Notes: generated by a model from the letters alone, not told the origin. A stretch of 32,196 nt of DNA from an uncultured Eubacteriales bacterium (GCA_949289445.1 CASEOD010000053.1:1-32196); one strand, 5' to 3'; numbered from the stretch's first letter, positions 16,468-25,184 are shown. A program made the numbers and translations.

Positions 16468-17346
16468 TTGGAGAGAAAACCGGATGTAAAAGAAAGCGCA
16501 GCAAGAGTCGGTCTGGTGGTGCTGGGCAATGTGATTTATGCACTGGCGGTGAAGTTTTTTCTGATTCCGGGAGGTCTGGTTACCGGAGGCAGTACAGGGA
16601 TCGCACTGGCGGTGAATCATCTCTGTGGATTTTCCGTATCCGTATTTGTTCTGATATTTAACGTACTGATGCTGGCCGCAGGTTTTTTGATTCTGGGAGG
16701 CCGGTTTGCACTGACCACCATCATCAGTACTTTTACATATCCTCTGGCACTGCAGGGGCTGGATATGATGTTTCCGGAGGCATTTATCACTGATGATGTG
16801 ATCCTCTGCACTGTTTTTTCCGGCCTTGGAATCGGGACTGCAGTAGGCATTGTAATCCGGGCGGACGCATCTACCGGCGGTATGGACGTACCGCCGCTGA
16901 TTCTGCGGAAGTACTGCAGGATACCTGTTTCGGTCAGTCTGTATGTGTTTGATACGTGCATTCTTCTGGCGCAGGCTATGTTTACCGGTGCTGACAGAAT
17001 TCTGTACGGGATTTTACTGGTGATGATTTATACCATGGTCATCGACAAGCTGATGCTGGTGGGAACCACACAGACGGAAGTCAAAATTGTCAGCGGGAAA
17101 TCTGCGGAGATAAAAAACGCCATTGCGGAAGAAATGGACAGAGGCACCACATTGCTGTCGGCAAGGGGAGGTTATCTGGAAAACAGAACAGAGATGGTGT
17201 TTACGGTAGTATCGAACAGAGAAGTGCCGCGGCTTGAGAGAATCGTTCACGAAATTGATCCTGCCTGTTTCATGACAGTAAGCCGAATCAGTCAGGTCAG
17301 CGGGCGTGGTTTTTCCCTGGGAAAAGTGTACCGCAACGACCGTTAA
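16468..17346 (+). CDS. YitT-family membrane protein (DUF161 plus DUF2179)
   Basis: A 292-residue protein with about five to six membrane helices (first near residues 14-35), the family signature DASTGGMDVPP, then a cytoplasmic C-terminal DUF2179 domain (TEVKIVSGKSAEIKNAIAEEMDRGTTLLSARGGY, ending SQVSGRGFSLG). The function of YitT proteins is not established. The start is a TTG: GGAGG (16455-16459) sits eight bases before TTG 16468. An open frame reaches back to 16414, but that lies inside the promoter. The C-terminal GGY sequence and the pattern of alternating charges match the family well. A second, damaged paralogue follows at 17473. Confidence 0.9.
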   Translation: MERKPDVKESAARVGLVVLGNVIYALAVKFFLIPGGLVTGGSTGIALAVNHLCGFSVSVFVLIFNVLMLAAGFLILGGRFALTTIISTFTYPLALQGLDMMFPEAFITDDVILCTVFSGLGIGTAVGIVIRADASTGGMDVPPLILRKYCRIPVSVSLYVFDTCILLAQAMFTGADRILYGILLVMIYTMVIDKLMLVGTTQTEVKIVSGKSAEIKNAIAEEMDRGTTLLSARGGYLENRTEMVFTVVSNREVPRLERIVHEIDPACFMTVSRISQVSGRGFSLGKVYRNDR

Positions 17347-17409
17347 ATAGAAAATCAAGTATATTTGTTTTAAAAAATAAAAAATATTAAAAAAATTTGA
17401 TAAAAATTG

Positions 17410-17437
17410 TTGTATATAACCAAAAACGTGATATAAT
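17410..17437 (+). promoter_or_regulatory. Promoter of the second YitT gene
   Basis: TTGTAT (17410-17415), 16 bp, TATAAT (17432-17437) with a TGA extension before the -10. It lies in a very A/T-rich gap (17347-17472). Confidence 0.6.
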
Positions 17438-17472
17438 TTTCTCGTACTTTGTTACGGCGGAGAGGGAAAATT

Positions 17473-18359
17473 ATGAAACGAATGATTCTGAATTACATCG
17501 GCGTTTTTGCCGGACTGGCTGTGGCAGCCTTTGGCGTCGTCGCTTTTATTCTGCCCAGCGGTGTTATGATGGGAAGTTCCACAGGGGTGGGGAGAGTTGT
17601 TGAGCACCTGTACGGGATTCCCGTCTCCTGCACGGTGGCGGTTTTCAACGGAATTCTGTTTCTGTCCGGCCTTTTTGCTCTGGGCAGAAAGTTTGCCGCT
17701 TCGATTATTGTCAGCACCTTTGCTTATCCTATGTTCATGAATCTGTTTGAACACACGGTTTTTGCAGAGGGCATCACAGACAATATCATGCTGGCGGCTC
17801 TGTACGGAGGACTTCTGGCCGGCGCAGGCATGGGCATCGTGATCAAATGCGGCGCTTCTACAGGAGGAACAGACATCCTCGCAATCATCTTCAACAGGAA
17901 ATGGGGGATTTCCGTGGGTGTCCCCATCTATCTCATTGATGGGGCCATACTGCTGTCACAGGTATTTTTGCTGAAAAAAGCGATCAGATTCTGCTGGGAA
18001 TTCTGCTGACGCTGCTTTATTCCGCAGTGGCAGACAGAGTGGTCGTCGCGGGAAGCGGTGCGGTACAGCTGATGATTATCAGTTCAAAATATCAGGAGAT
18101 TCGCAGCCGGCTTGCCGAGATGGTTGTGGGCAATACAGTCTTTTACGGAGAGACAGGATACTGCGGCGTTCGACAGGATTCTCTGCTCTGTGTCATATCA
18201 GGCAGGGAACTGAACCGGATACAGAGAGCGATTCTCGACATTGATCCGGAGGCTTTTATTACCATCAGCAGTGTCAAAGAGGTAAAAGGCCGGGGGTTCT
18301 CTTTTGATGCCGGGCTTGCAAAGAGAATCCGCAGAGAAAAACAGAAGATTCACTGCTGA
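17473..18359 (+). pseudogene. Second YitT-family gene, split by a frameshift at an A-run
   Basis: A paralogue of the gene at 16468, in two frames. The first part (17473-18009) encodes the membrane domain, MKRMILNYIGVFAGLAVAAF through CGASTGGTDIL and IDGAILLSQVFLL, then goes out of frame and stops. The second part continues in the -1 frame from about 17977 (SDQILLGILLTLLYSAVAD, then the DUF2179 domain VQLMIISSKYQEIRSRL to GRGFSFDAG) and ends at 18359; its first in-frame ATG-like codon (GTG 18027) has no ribosome site. The shift falls at six A residues (17974-17979). Joining the frames there restores a protein of about 295 residues that aligns along its whole length with the first copy. It may be a true mutation, an assembly error or ribosomal slippage. 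Confidence 0.8.
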
Positions 18360-18449
18360 CAGAGAGAATTGACAGGCGCAGTACTGTCTGCCGGCTGTCA
18401 TGAAGACCGGTGCCGGGCAGAGATCCAAAGGAGGAAGAAAGGAGAACCC

Positions 18450-19691
18450 ATGAATGACCTTACAAAGAAACTGCAGGAAAGATTTTTAAGATATGTGATG
18501 TTTGATACTCAGTCACAGGAGGGCAGCGGGACTGTTCCCAGCACAGAGGGACAGCTGGCGTTGGCGGAGGCTATTGAAGAGGAACTGAAGGGGCTTGGCA
18601 TTGAAGACGTCCGCCTTGACTCGAAGGGATACCTTTACGGAAGTCTGTCTGCCAATCAGGAAGAAGAGGTGCCGGTAATAGGATTTATTGCTCATATGGA
18701 TACTGCAGATGCCTGCCCGTCACCTGCAAAGCTGCCGAGAATTATTGAAAACTATGACGGCGGCATAATTCATCTGGAATCCGGCGTCATACTGGATCCC
18801 GCAGAAGATGCGGCTCTGAGTGCAAGTACAGGCTGTACGCTGATCGTGACTGACGGAACGACCCTTCTTGGCGGTGATGACAAAGCCGGCGCTGCGGAGA
18901 TTGTGACGGCTTTGGAATACCTGACAGGTCATCCGGAACTGAAACACGGGAAAATAGCCTTTTCTTTCACACCTGACGAGGAGATCGGTACCAGTCAGGA
19001 TCATTTCAGTGTGGAGGATTTTGGCGCAGACTTCGCTTATACAGTAGACGGAGCGGATTTCGGAGATATCGAGTACGAAAATTTTAACGCCGCTTCTGTA
19101 GCCGTCAGAGTAAAAGGCATGGGAACGCATCCCGGTGAGGCCAAGAACAAGATGAAAAACGCGTCTCTGATCGCAATGGAGTTTAACGGACTGCTGCCGG
19201 AGTGGGAACGTCCTGAGCATACCGAAAACTATGAAGGTTTTTATCATCTTCTGCATGTGGAAGGGGACTGCGATCACTGTGTTCTTCGCTATATTATCAG
19301 AGAACACGACGGAAAGAAGTTTGAAGAAAGAAAGGAGACGGTGCGTAAGGCAGCTGAATTTCTGAATTTGCGGTACGGGAAGGATACCGTCACTGCAGAG
19401 ATTCGCGACGGATACCGCAATATGGCAGAGAAGGTGAAACCGCATATGCATCTCATAGAATATGCAAAAGAGGGAATCGCCGAACTGGGTACAGAGCCTC
19501 GTGTTCCTGCCATTCGGGGAGGCACGGACGGATCACAGCTTTCCTTTAAGGGTGTACCGTGCCCGAACCTGGGAACCGGTTCATGGAATCACCATTCTGT
19601 AATGGAAATTGCCAACCTGGATCATATGGTCAAATGTACCCGGCTGATCGTGAAGCTGGCGGAAAAATACGGAAAAAGAACGGAAGACTGA
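18450..19691 (+). CDS. pepT: Peptidase T (tripeptide aminopeptidase), M20B
   Basis: A cytoplasmic zinc tripeptidase that releases the N-terminal residue of tripeptides. It has 414 residues, the expected size. Zinc and catalytic residues are seen in FIAHMDTADA (His82, Asp84), LLGGDDKAGAAE (Asp143 or Asp144), FTPDEEIGTS (Glu177, Glu178), TVDGADFG and the late NHHSVMEIAN. GMGTHPGEAKNKMKNA marks the dimerisation (lid) domain. The ATG is set by AAGAAAGGAG (18436-18444); the frame is open back to 18369 without support. No promoter was found close by, so it may be read from the YitT promoter. It ends at a two-way terminator. Confidence 0.95.
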   Translation: MNDLTKKLQERFLRYVMFDTQSQEGSGTVPSTEGQLALAEAIEEELKGLGIEDVRLDSKGYLYGSLSANQEEEVPVIGFIAHMDTADACPSPAKLPRIIENYDGGIIHLESGVILDPAEDAALSASTGCTLIVTDGTTLLGGDDKAGAAEIVTALEYLTGHPELKHGKIAFSFTPDEEIGTSQDHFSVEDFGADFAYTVDGADFGDIEYENFNAASVAVRVKGMGTHPGEAKNKMKNASLIAMEFNGLLPEWERPEHTENYEGFYHLLHVEGDCDHCVLRYIIREHDGKKFEERKETVRKAAEFLNLRYGKDTVTAEIRDGYRNMAEKVKPHMHLIEYAKEGIAELGTEPRVPAIRGGTDGSQLSFKGVPCPNLGTGSWNHHSVMEIANLDHMVKCTRLIVKLAEKYGKRTED

Positions 19692-19692
19692 G

Positions 19693-19737
19693 AAAAACCG
19701 GACGGAACCTGTGAAATACAGATTCTGCCCGGTTTTT
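19693..19737. terminator. Bidirectional terminator between pepT and the LysO-like gene
   Basis: AAAAACCGG (19693-19701) pairs with CCGGTTTTT (19729-19737), with a smaller CTGT/ACAG stem inside. It serves the convergent genes on both strands. Confidence 0.7.
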
Positions 19738-19740
19738 ATT

Positions 19741-20745
19741 TTATAAACTGAGAAACAGGGGAATCAGAACAGGCACTGATGCCGCATGAATGAGTCCGGA
19801 GATAAAGGAATAGACAGTCACATCGCTTCTGGTGGATTTTGCGATGACGGGAAGACAGACACCCATAGCCGTGCCGCCGGCCATGGATACGGTCTCCATA
19901 TAACCGATCTTTTTCGCCAGCAGAGGAACAGACAGGAGAGTGAAGTATTCCCGAAGCAGATTGTGCATAAAGGCGATGGCCGCGCAGGTCACAAGGCCTT
20001 TATCCAGAATGATGGCCGATGCGATGGTATACCAGCCGAACCCGGAACAGACTGTCAGCATTTCTGCCGGCCGGTATCCGGCAGCCGCCGCAAAGAGAAC
20101 AGCAGCCAGCAGAGATGATGCCATGGCCGCTGCGGGAAACAGAAGAATTTTGAAGCCGATTTTTCGGAAACTGTCTGCCACGGTTCCGTCTATCCCGATA
20201 TTGACGCCGGCCAGAAAGAGCAGTACCGACAGGCCGGCATTTACAATTATGCCGGTGCAGTCTGTCATAAATTCCATCGATGAAGCAGCTGCATTCTGAC
20301 TGAAGATATATCCCGATGCCAGTCCGGAAACGACAGAACAGAGAATCAGAATCGCCATGATCCGCTGTGCTGTGTTTTTTTCAGTCTCCGGTTTCCTGCT
20401 ATCCTCCGGCTGGTCTGCAGCGTGGGAATACGGAGCAAAATCCCCCGTATTTTTAACTCCTGCAAACCGGTCCATGCCGATAAACTTTCTCACCAGTGTG
20501 GCGGATACAGCGGAAACCGCCATGACAAGAACTGCAAGCATGGCGGAAAGAAGGCCGATAGATGCAAGGTTGCCGATAACTTCTTCGTTGGAGCCCATGC
20601 GCAGTCCCATGGAGAAAATGAGAAGCACAATGGCTCCGGTCTGAAAATGACCTGTCCAAACTGTCAGAGATCTATGGTTTCGCAGCCGGCTTCCAAGAAA
20701 GTATCCGATGCAGGCCAGAAACAGAAATAAGATGAGATCCTTCAT
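19741..20745 (-). CDS. LysO-family (DUF340) transporter, putative amino-acid exporter
   Basis: A membrane protein of 334 residues with about eight to nine helices. The N-terminal half (CIGYFLGSRLRNHRSL, LLIFSMGLRMGSNEEVIGNL) and C-terminal half (TVCSGFGWYTIASAIILDKG, AIAFMHNLLREYFTLLSVPL, GGTAMGVCLPVIAKSTRSD) carry the conserved parts of the LysO family, whose E. coli member exports lysine. The substrate here is not shown by sequence. The start codon overlaps the stop of the LysR gene (ATGA), with GGAG upstream, so the two are translationally coupled. The longer frame (to 20805) runs inside lysR and is not used. A middle loop (about residues 80-105) is hydrophilic and variable. Confidence 0.85.
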   Translation of the reverse strand: MKDLILFLFLACIGYFLGSRLRNHRSLTVWTGHFQTGAIVLLIFSMGLRMGSNEEVIGNLASIGLLSAMLAVLVMAVSAVSATLVRKFIGMDRFAGVKNTGDFAPYSHAADQPEDSRKPETEKNTAQRIMAILILCSVVSGLASGYIFSQNAAASSMEFMTDCTGIIVNAGLSVLLFLAGVNIGIDGTVADSFRKIGFKILLFPAAAMASSLLAAVLFAAAAGYRPAEMLTVCSGFGWYTIASAIILDKGLVTCAAIAFMHNLLREYFTLLSVPLLAKKIGYMETVSMAGGTAMGVCLPVIAKSTRSDVTVYSFISGLIHAASVPVLIPLFLSL

Positions 20746-21632
20746 ATGCTGTTCTCCGCTTCTTTGATCAGTTCTATCATTGCTTTCATGGCAGGCGTAA
20801 CCCATTTGTTCCGATGGTATATGATCTGCCGAAAAACTGAGTGTTTACAATCTGTGACGTTGAGTTTCACAAGCCTGCCGTCTTCGAGACTTTCCCTGAC
20901 AGAAAAATAAGGAAGGTAGGCGATGCCCTGTCCACGTTCAGCCATCAGTTTGAGCGGTTCAGTATTGCCGGACTCCAGTTTTGTCTGTATTTTCAGATTC
21001 TGGCGTCCGAGTTCACGGAGAAGATGAGCGTGGTAACAGTGATCGTGAAGGGTCACCAGAAAGCTGTAAGTGCACAGATCCTTCAGAAGAAGAGAATTCT
21101 TTTCGGTCAGAGGATGATTTTTGCTGACCACAAAACACAGTTCTTCCTGTTTTCCACTGAACTGCACGATATTGCTCTGTATTACCGGATCGTCTGCCAG
21201 ATAAGCGAAGTCAATCTTATTTTTTGCCAGCAGTTCGAAGATATCTCCGGGATCCGGCTCACTCAGGAACAGTTTCACCTTAGGGTAGCGCTGCATGTAT
21301 TTGTCGAGAATATCCGGCATGACAAACATGTTCAGTGTCTGCCAGACGGCAATATTCAGTTCTCCTTCGATGGCAGCCGAATCAGAGAGCTGGCTCATAA
21401 TTGTGTTGGTGTCAAAGATGGTCTTTTGTGCATAGGGAAGAAAAATTTTCCCGGCAGATGTAAGGTTGACATTCTTATTTACCCGGTCAAAGAGCAGAGT
21501 GCCCACTTCTTTTTCCAGTTCTTTTATCTGCATGGTGATTGTGGACTGTGAGCAGTTCAGTTGTTCTGCGGCTTTTGTAAAGCTGGAGTTTTCTGCCACT
21601 GCCAGGAACGCCTCTATATTCTTGAATTTCAT
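20742..21632 (-). CDS. LysR-type transcriptional regulator
   Basis: It has 296 residues: an N-terminal winged helix-turn-helix (about 1-60, FLAVAENSSFTKAAEQLNCS, QSTITMQIKELEKEVGTLLF) and a periplasmic-binding-protein-like effector domain (about 90-290, ELNIAVWQTLNMFVMPDIL onwards). GGAGGAG lies just before the ATG. It is the first gene of a lysR-lysO-like pair and diverges from the AspT-like operon, the classic LysR arrangement, so it is expected to control both directions in response to a small ligand tied to the transported compound. The ligand is unknown. The C-terminal part retains a DNA-independent HxN-rich tail (FRQIIYHRNKWVTPAMKAMI). Confidence 0.94.
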   Translation of the reverse strand: MKFKNIEAFLAVAENSSFTKAAEQLNCSQSTITMQIKELEKEVGTLLFDRVNKNVNLTSAGKIFLPYAQKTIFDTNTIMSQLSDSAAIEGELNIAVWQTLNMFVMPDILDKYMQRYPKVKLFLSEPDPGDIFELLAKNKIDFAYLADDPVIQSNIVQFSGKQEELCFVVSKNHPLTEKNSLLLKDLCTYSFLVTLHDHCYHAHLLRELGRQNLKIQTKLESGNTEPLKLMAERGQGIAYLPYFSVRESLEDGRLVKLNVTDCKHSVFRQIIYHRNKWVTPAMKAMIELIKEAENSI

Positions 21633-21664
21633 TTTTTCTCCTCCGCTAAAGCTTGTTAACTACA

Positions 21665-21695
21665 ATTTTATATTGCCGCAGGACAATAGTCAAAT
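21665..21695 (-). promoter_or_regulatory. lysR promoter with 12-bp element
   Basis: The minus strand reads TTGACT (plus 21688-21693), 17 bp, TAAAAT (plus 21665-21670). The -35 lies inside ATTTGACTATTG (plus 21684-21695), which recurs with one change at the divergent promoter. Confidence 0.6.
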
Positions 21696-21737
21696 GTGAT
21701 TTTACGGAGAAAAGACGAAATTTTTGAAAAATTTTAG

Positions 21738-21775
21738 ATTTGTCTATTGAAAAAGTGAAGGCGAAAGACTATAAT
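21738..21775 (+). promoter_or_regulatory. Promoter of the AspT-like operon with 12-bp element
   Basis: TTGAAA (21747-21752), 17 bp, TATAAT (21770-21775). ATTTGTCTATTG (21738-21749) overlaps the -35 and is an inverted copy (11 of 12 bases) of the element at the lysR promoter, 54 bp away centre to centre. It is a likely LysR-protein target. Confidence 0.65.
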
Positions 21776-21844
21776 GTCATTATAAAAAATAAATGATTAT
21801 ATAAAAATAATTAAAAAAACTAATAAAGAAAGGAGAGTTGCATC

Positions 21845-23050
21845 ATGGAGATGTTACGGAGTATCGGAGACTGGCTGCTCAGCAATGAATTGATTGCCAT
21901 TCTGTTGTCGCTTTGTCTGGGGCATCTCATCGGCAACATCAGTTTCGGCAAATTCACTTTCGGGTCAACGGTCGGAACCCTGTTTGTTGCCATGATCATC
22001 GGTCAGGCCGGGGTTTTTGAGATTAGCAGTACGGCCTCGATGTTATTCTTTACATTGTGTGTATTTGCTATCGGATATGAGTCCGGACCGGCTTTTGTCA
22101 AAGGATTTCGGGATGCCGGCATCAAGGTTATTATTCTGAGTCTGTTCTTTGTGGCAGTGGGCACCGGTCTCAGTGTAGGCCTCTGCCGCACCTTCGGACT
22201 GGATGCAGGAACTTCTGCCGGAATTTTCGCCGGATCGCTGACCCAGACAGCAGTAATCGGCACTGCAGGAGATGCCATTGCCGCTTTGGGACTGGATGAG
22301 GCCACAGAAGCGGTTCTGCAGAGTAATGTGTCTATCGCTTATGCGCTGACCTACTTCTTCGGTATGGCGGGAATTATTGTGCTGATTCAGAGAGTAGAAC
22401 CTGTTTTACTGCGAGTGGATCTGAAAAAGGTCACATTGGAAAAGGCGGAAGCGGTAGGTTATGTCGACGAGGTCAAGGCTGACGGAAGCATTGTAGAGAA
22501 ACAGAAGGAAACGGACGTGAGTTTTTTATGTTTCGGAATTATTATCGGCCTGATTATCGGTGGGTTTACCATGAAGATGGGATATATTCCATTGACACTG
22601 GGCAGCGGCTGCGGCGTTCTGGTGCTGGGGATGATTCTGGGATGCGTTCATGAGAAACATCCGAAAATCGGTTATATTCCTGCCGGAGCCAGGTGGTTCA
22701 TGATCATCTACGGACTGAATCTCTTTATCGCCTGCACGGGACTGGGCGCCGGAAAGAATTTCATCGTGGCTCTAAAGACAATGGGACTGAAAATATTCCT
22801 GATAGGAATCATTGTTTCTGCCGGAACTCATCTTCTGGCAATGGCCTTCGGACGGTTCGTACTGAAAATGGATGTGCCGGACGTTCTGGGAACACAGGCA
22901 GGAAACGGAACCATCGTCGCCGCACTTAATGCGCTGATAGACAGAACCGGCTGCAGCATTTTTGCAGTTTCCTACGCGCCGGCCTATGCTATCGGGAACA
23001 TACTGTTGACTGTACTCGGCCCTATAGTCGTATTTCTGATGGCCGGGTAA
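21845..23050 (+). CDS. AspT/YidE-like transporter (aspartate:alanine exchanger family)
   Basis: A membrane protein of 401 residues built of two hydrophobic halves (about 1-185 and 225-401), each like the Asp-Al_Ex fold (PF06826). Visible are LCLGHLIGNISFGKFTFGSTVGTLF, FAIGYESGPAFVKGF (the GP signature of the family), FAGSLTQTAVIGTAGDAI in half one, and LGTQAGNGTIVAALNALIDR in half two. Typical AspT proteins have about 560 residues with regulatory TrkA-C domains in the central loop; here that loop is only about 40 residues, so the regulatory domains are missing. It probably moves a carboxylate or amino acid; no substrate is proven. It is first in a three-gene operon under the LysR-linked promoter, with AAAGGAGAG before the ATG. 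Confidence 0.85.
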   Translation: MEMLRSIGDWLLSNELIAILLSLCLGHLIGNISFGKFTFGSTVGTLFVAMIIGQAGVFEISSTASMLFFTLCVFAIGYESGPAFVKGFRDAGIKVIILSLFFVAVGTGLSVGLCRTFGLDAGTSAGIFAGSLTQTAVIGTAGDAIAALGLDEATEAVLQSNVSIAYALTYFFGMAGIIVLIQRVEPVLLRVDLKKVTLEKAEAVGYVDEVKADGSIVEKQKETDVSFLCFGIIIGLIIGGFTMKMGYIPLTLGSGCGVLVLGMILGCVHEKHPKIGYIPAGARWFMIIYGLNLFIACTGLGAGKNFIVALKTMGLKIFLIGIIVSAGTHLLAMAFGRFVLKMDVPDVLGTQAGNGTIVAALNALIDRTGCSIFAVSYAPAYAIGNILLTVLGPIVVFLMAG

Positions 23051-23064
23051 ATGGGAGGAAAGTT

Positions 23065-23892
23065 ATGAAAAAAGTATTACTTAGCATGAACGCATCTATG
23101 GATAAACTCCGGGCAGTGGAAAAAGCCGGATTTGACTGTATTGAGCCGTCAAACACGGATCTGATGGAGATGAGCCGGGAGAGTTTTGACAAAGCTGCAG
23201 AGGAACTGAAAAAAAGCGCATTAAAATGTACTGTTATTGATAATCCCATTCCTTGTGCGGTTTCTTTCTCAGATACAGAGTGGAATCCGGACGACTGGAA
23301 CGAATATCTTCAGGAAAGCGGAAAGAGAGCGAAGAAGCTGAGAGCCTCATACTGGTGTTTCGGAAACGGATCAAGCAGAATGCTGCCTGAAGACGGCAGA
23401 CTTTCGGAACTGACAAAGAAGAATTTTACAGAGACAGTGCTCAGATGTGCCGATACAGCTGCGGAATACGGACTTTCGGTAATCGTGGAACCTTTGGGCC
23501 CGAGCGTGACAAATTATCTGCAGACAGTGGAGGAAACGGCTGAATATGTTGCATCTCTGGGCAGAGAGAATATCTTCACCATGGTGGACTACCGGTGGGA
23601 ATATGAACAAAACCGTTCTGTTGAGGATCTGTACAGATATGCGGATCGTATCGTACATGCTCATTTAGACAATCCAGGCACCGATTATCTGAACAAAAAA
23701 GAAAGAAAGATTCAGTCACTGAATGACGGCATTGACTATACGGAGTTTCTTGACTTTGTTAAGAGTGATTGTTTTAACGGCATTGTTTCTATTGAAGCCA
23801 ACTGTTTTGAGGATTACGAGAGAGAAATCTGTGATGTGATGGATTTCTATGCACACTATGGCATCATATCTTACCGGAACGGAGAGAAATAA
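23065..23892 (+). CDS. Sugar phosphate isomerase/epimerase-like TIM-barrel protein
   Basis: A cytoplasmic protein of 275 residues of the xylose-isomerase-like TIM-barrel superfamily (AP endonuclease 2 fold). Candidate metal ligands follow the usual order: Glu142 (VIVEPLGP), Asp175 (FTMVDYRWE), His200 (VHAHLDNPG) and Glu244 (IVSIEANC). Members isomerise or epimerise sugars, keto acids or polyols. The specific reaction cannot be told. It starts 14 bp after the AspT-like gene, with GGGAGG before the ATG, and ends 12 bp before the dehydrogenase, so all three are made together. The pairing with a transporter and a dehydrogenase points to a catabolic route for an imported compound. Confidence 0.8.
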   Translation: MKKVLLSMNASMDKLRAVEKAGFDCIEPSNTDLMEMSRESFDKAAEELKKSALKCTVIDNPIPCAVSFSDTEWNPDDWNEYLQESGKRAKKLRASYWCFGNGSSRMLPEDGRLSELTKKNFTETVLRCADTAAEYGLSVIVEPLGPSVTNYLQTVEETAEYVASLGRENIFTMVDYRWEYEQNRSVEDLYRYADRIVHAHLDNPGTDYLNKKERKIQSLNDGIDYTEFLDFVKSDCFNGIVSIEANCFEDYEREICDVMDFYAHYGIISYRNGEK

Positions 23893-23904
23893 GGAGGATT
23901 CAGA

Positions 23905-25095
23905 ATGAGCTACTATGATTTACAGACCAGTGCAAGATACGTACAGTGCAGTAATGCGCTGAAGGAGATTAAGCGTTATACCTTTGGAATGGGTACCAGA
24001 TTTCTTGCGGTGACTTCCTGCCGTCATGTGAACGACTATGTGTATTCCACAATCCGAAAAAGTTATGAATCAACCTGTGAAGAAATGCTCATGCCGGAGA
24101 TTGCCGGGTCCAATTTCCGGTATAACCGTCAGATTGCTCAGGCGAAGCGCTTTGACGAGATGAACGTGAAAACCACTGTAGAGTTTGAGGACTACGGCGG
24201 TTGTGAGATCACCATGGAACGTGTGGAGCATCTGGTGAAGAGGATCAATGAAGAGAAGTTTGACTGCATTATCGGAGTCGGCGGCGGAAAAGCGCTGGAC
24301 TTTGCACGGGCAGCGGCATATTTTACCGGTGTGCGTTGTGTGCTGGTGCCGACGATGGCTTCGACCAACGCCAGTGCGTCACCTCTGTGCGTTATTTACA
24401 GCGAAGACGGAAGCCGGCAGGTTGCCTGCTATTATCTGCCGAATTATCAGGATCTGGTTCTTGCCGATACCTCTATGCTGATTCAGGCGCCGGCAAAGGG
24501 ATTTGCGGCAGGTATCGGAGATCAGATGTGCACTTATCTTGAAGTTTTCTATACCAATGAACTGATGGGCAGCATGAATGAATTTCCGGAACTGAGCTGG
24601 GATGTGATAGAGAAAAGCTGTGAATTGTTTCTGACCCAGGGAAAGAAGGCTTATGAGGACGCAAAAGCAGGAATTATTTCTCATGAATATGAAAATGTAC
24701 TGTCTCAGGTGCTGTTCAGCAACAGCCATATGAGAGCCGCTGCCTGTTCCGGTTTTGCCCACCTTCTGGCAAAAGCCATGGTGCTGTTCCCTGATGTTAA
24801 CAAAAACGTTATGCACGGAGCACAGGTGGCCTGGGCTATCATTCCGATGAAGATTCATCAGGGGAAACCGAAAGAGGATATATACAGATATATCGGTTGG
24901 TGCAGGGATCTTGAAATGCCGCTGACATTTGAAGAACTGGGAATGGGTGAGGCCGGTGAAACAGAACTGCTGCAGGCCTGCAGAGAAATCTGCGCAGGCC
25001 CTACCGCCGAACTGCCTTATACTCCTGAGGTTCTTGCAGAGTGTATGCTCCGTGCGCAGGAGACAGTAAAGGAATATCTGAGGGAAAATCGTTAG
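23905..25095 (+). CDS. Iron-containing/glycerol-dehydrogenase-like NAD-dependent alcohol dehydrogenase
   Basis: A 396-residue protein of the GldA-type family. The NAD site is IIGVGGGKALDFARA (122-136), followed by VPTMASTNASASPLCVIY (148-165). Metal ligands are Asp206 (AAGIGDQM), His286 (GFAHLLAKA) and His304 (VMHGAQVAW). In glycerol dehydrogenases the loop normally reads ASTDAP, with an Asp that contacts glycerol; here it is Asn155, so glycerol may not be the substrate. It is the last gene of the AspT-isomerase operon, with AAGGAGG before the ATG, and ends at a two-way terminator. 2-Deoxy-scyllo-inosose-synthase or glycerol-1-phosphate dehydrogenase kin are alternatives in the same fold. Confidence 0.85.
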   Translation: MSYYDLQTSARYVQCSNALKEIKRYTFGMGTRFLAVTSCRHVNDYVYSTIRKSYESTCEEMLMPEIAGSNFRYNRQIAQAKRFDEMNVKTTVEFEDYGGCEITMERVEHLVKRINEEKFDCIIGVGGGKALDFARAAAYFTGVRCVLVPTMASTNASASPLCVIYSEDGSRQVACYYLPNYQDLVLADTSMLIQAPAKGFAAGIGDQMCTYLEVFYTNELMGSMNEFPELSWDVIEKSCELFLTQGKKAYEDAKAGIISHEYENVLSQVLFSNSHMRAAACSGFAHLLAKAMVLFPDVNKNVMHGAQVAWAIIPMKIHQGKPKEDIYRYIGWCRDLEMPLTFEELGMGEAGETELLQACREICAGPTAELPYTPEVLAECMLRAQETVKEYLRENR

Positions 25096-25136
25096 GGGAA
25101 GGATTTTCTTCTATAGAACTGGTTGAGATAACAAAA

Positions 25137-25184
25137 AAAGAGGTGTGCAGAATCATTGGCCGCAATGATTGAAAACACCTCTTT
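25137..25184. terminator. Bidirectional terminator between convergent operons
   Basis: AAAGAGGTGT (25137-25146) pairs with ACACCTCTTT (25175-25184), with an inner perfect AATCATT/AATGATT stem. A-rich sequence precedes it and T-rich sequence follows it. Confidence 0.85.

Noticed and set aside
17974..17980. Classical X-XXY-YYZ slippery heptamer for programmed -1 frameshifting in the YitT gene
   Set aside because: The A-run is not in the required phase (codons are AAA AAA GCG), so the standard tandem slippage signal is absent; only simple slippage on the A-run remains possible.
18369..18449. Possible promoter and hairpin leader upstream of pepT
   Set aside because: TTGACA at about 18370 has no -10 at 16-18 bp, and the CTGCCGGC/GCCGGGCAG hairpin has no T-run.
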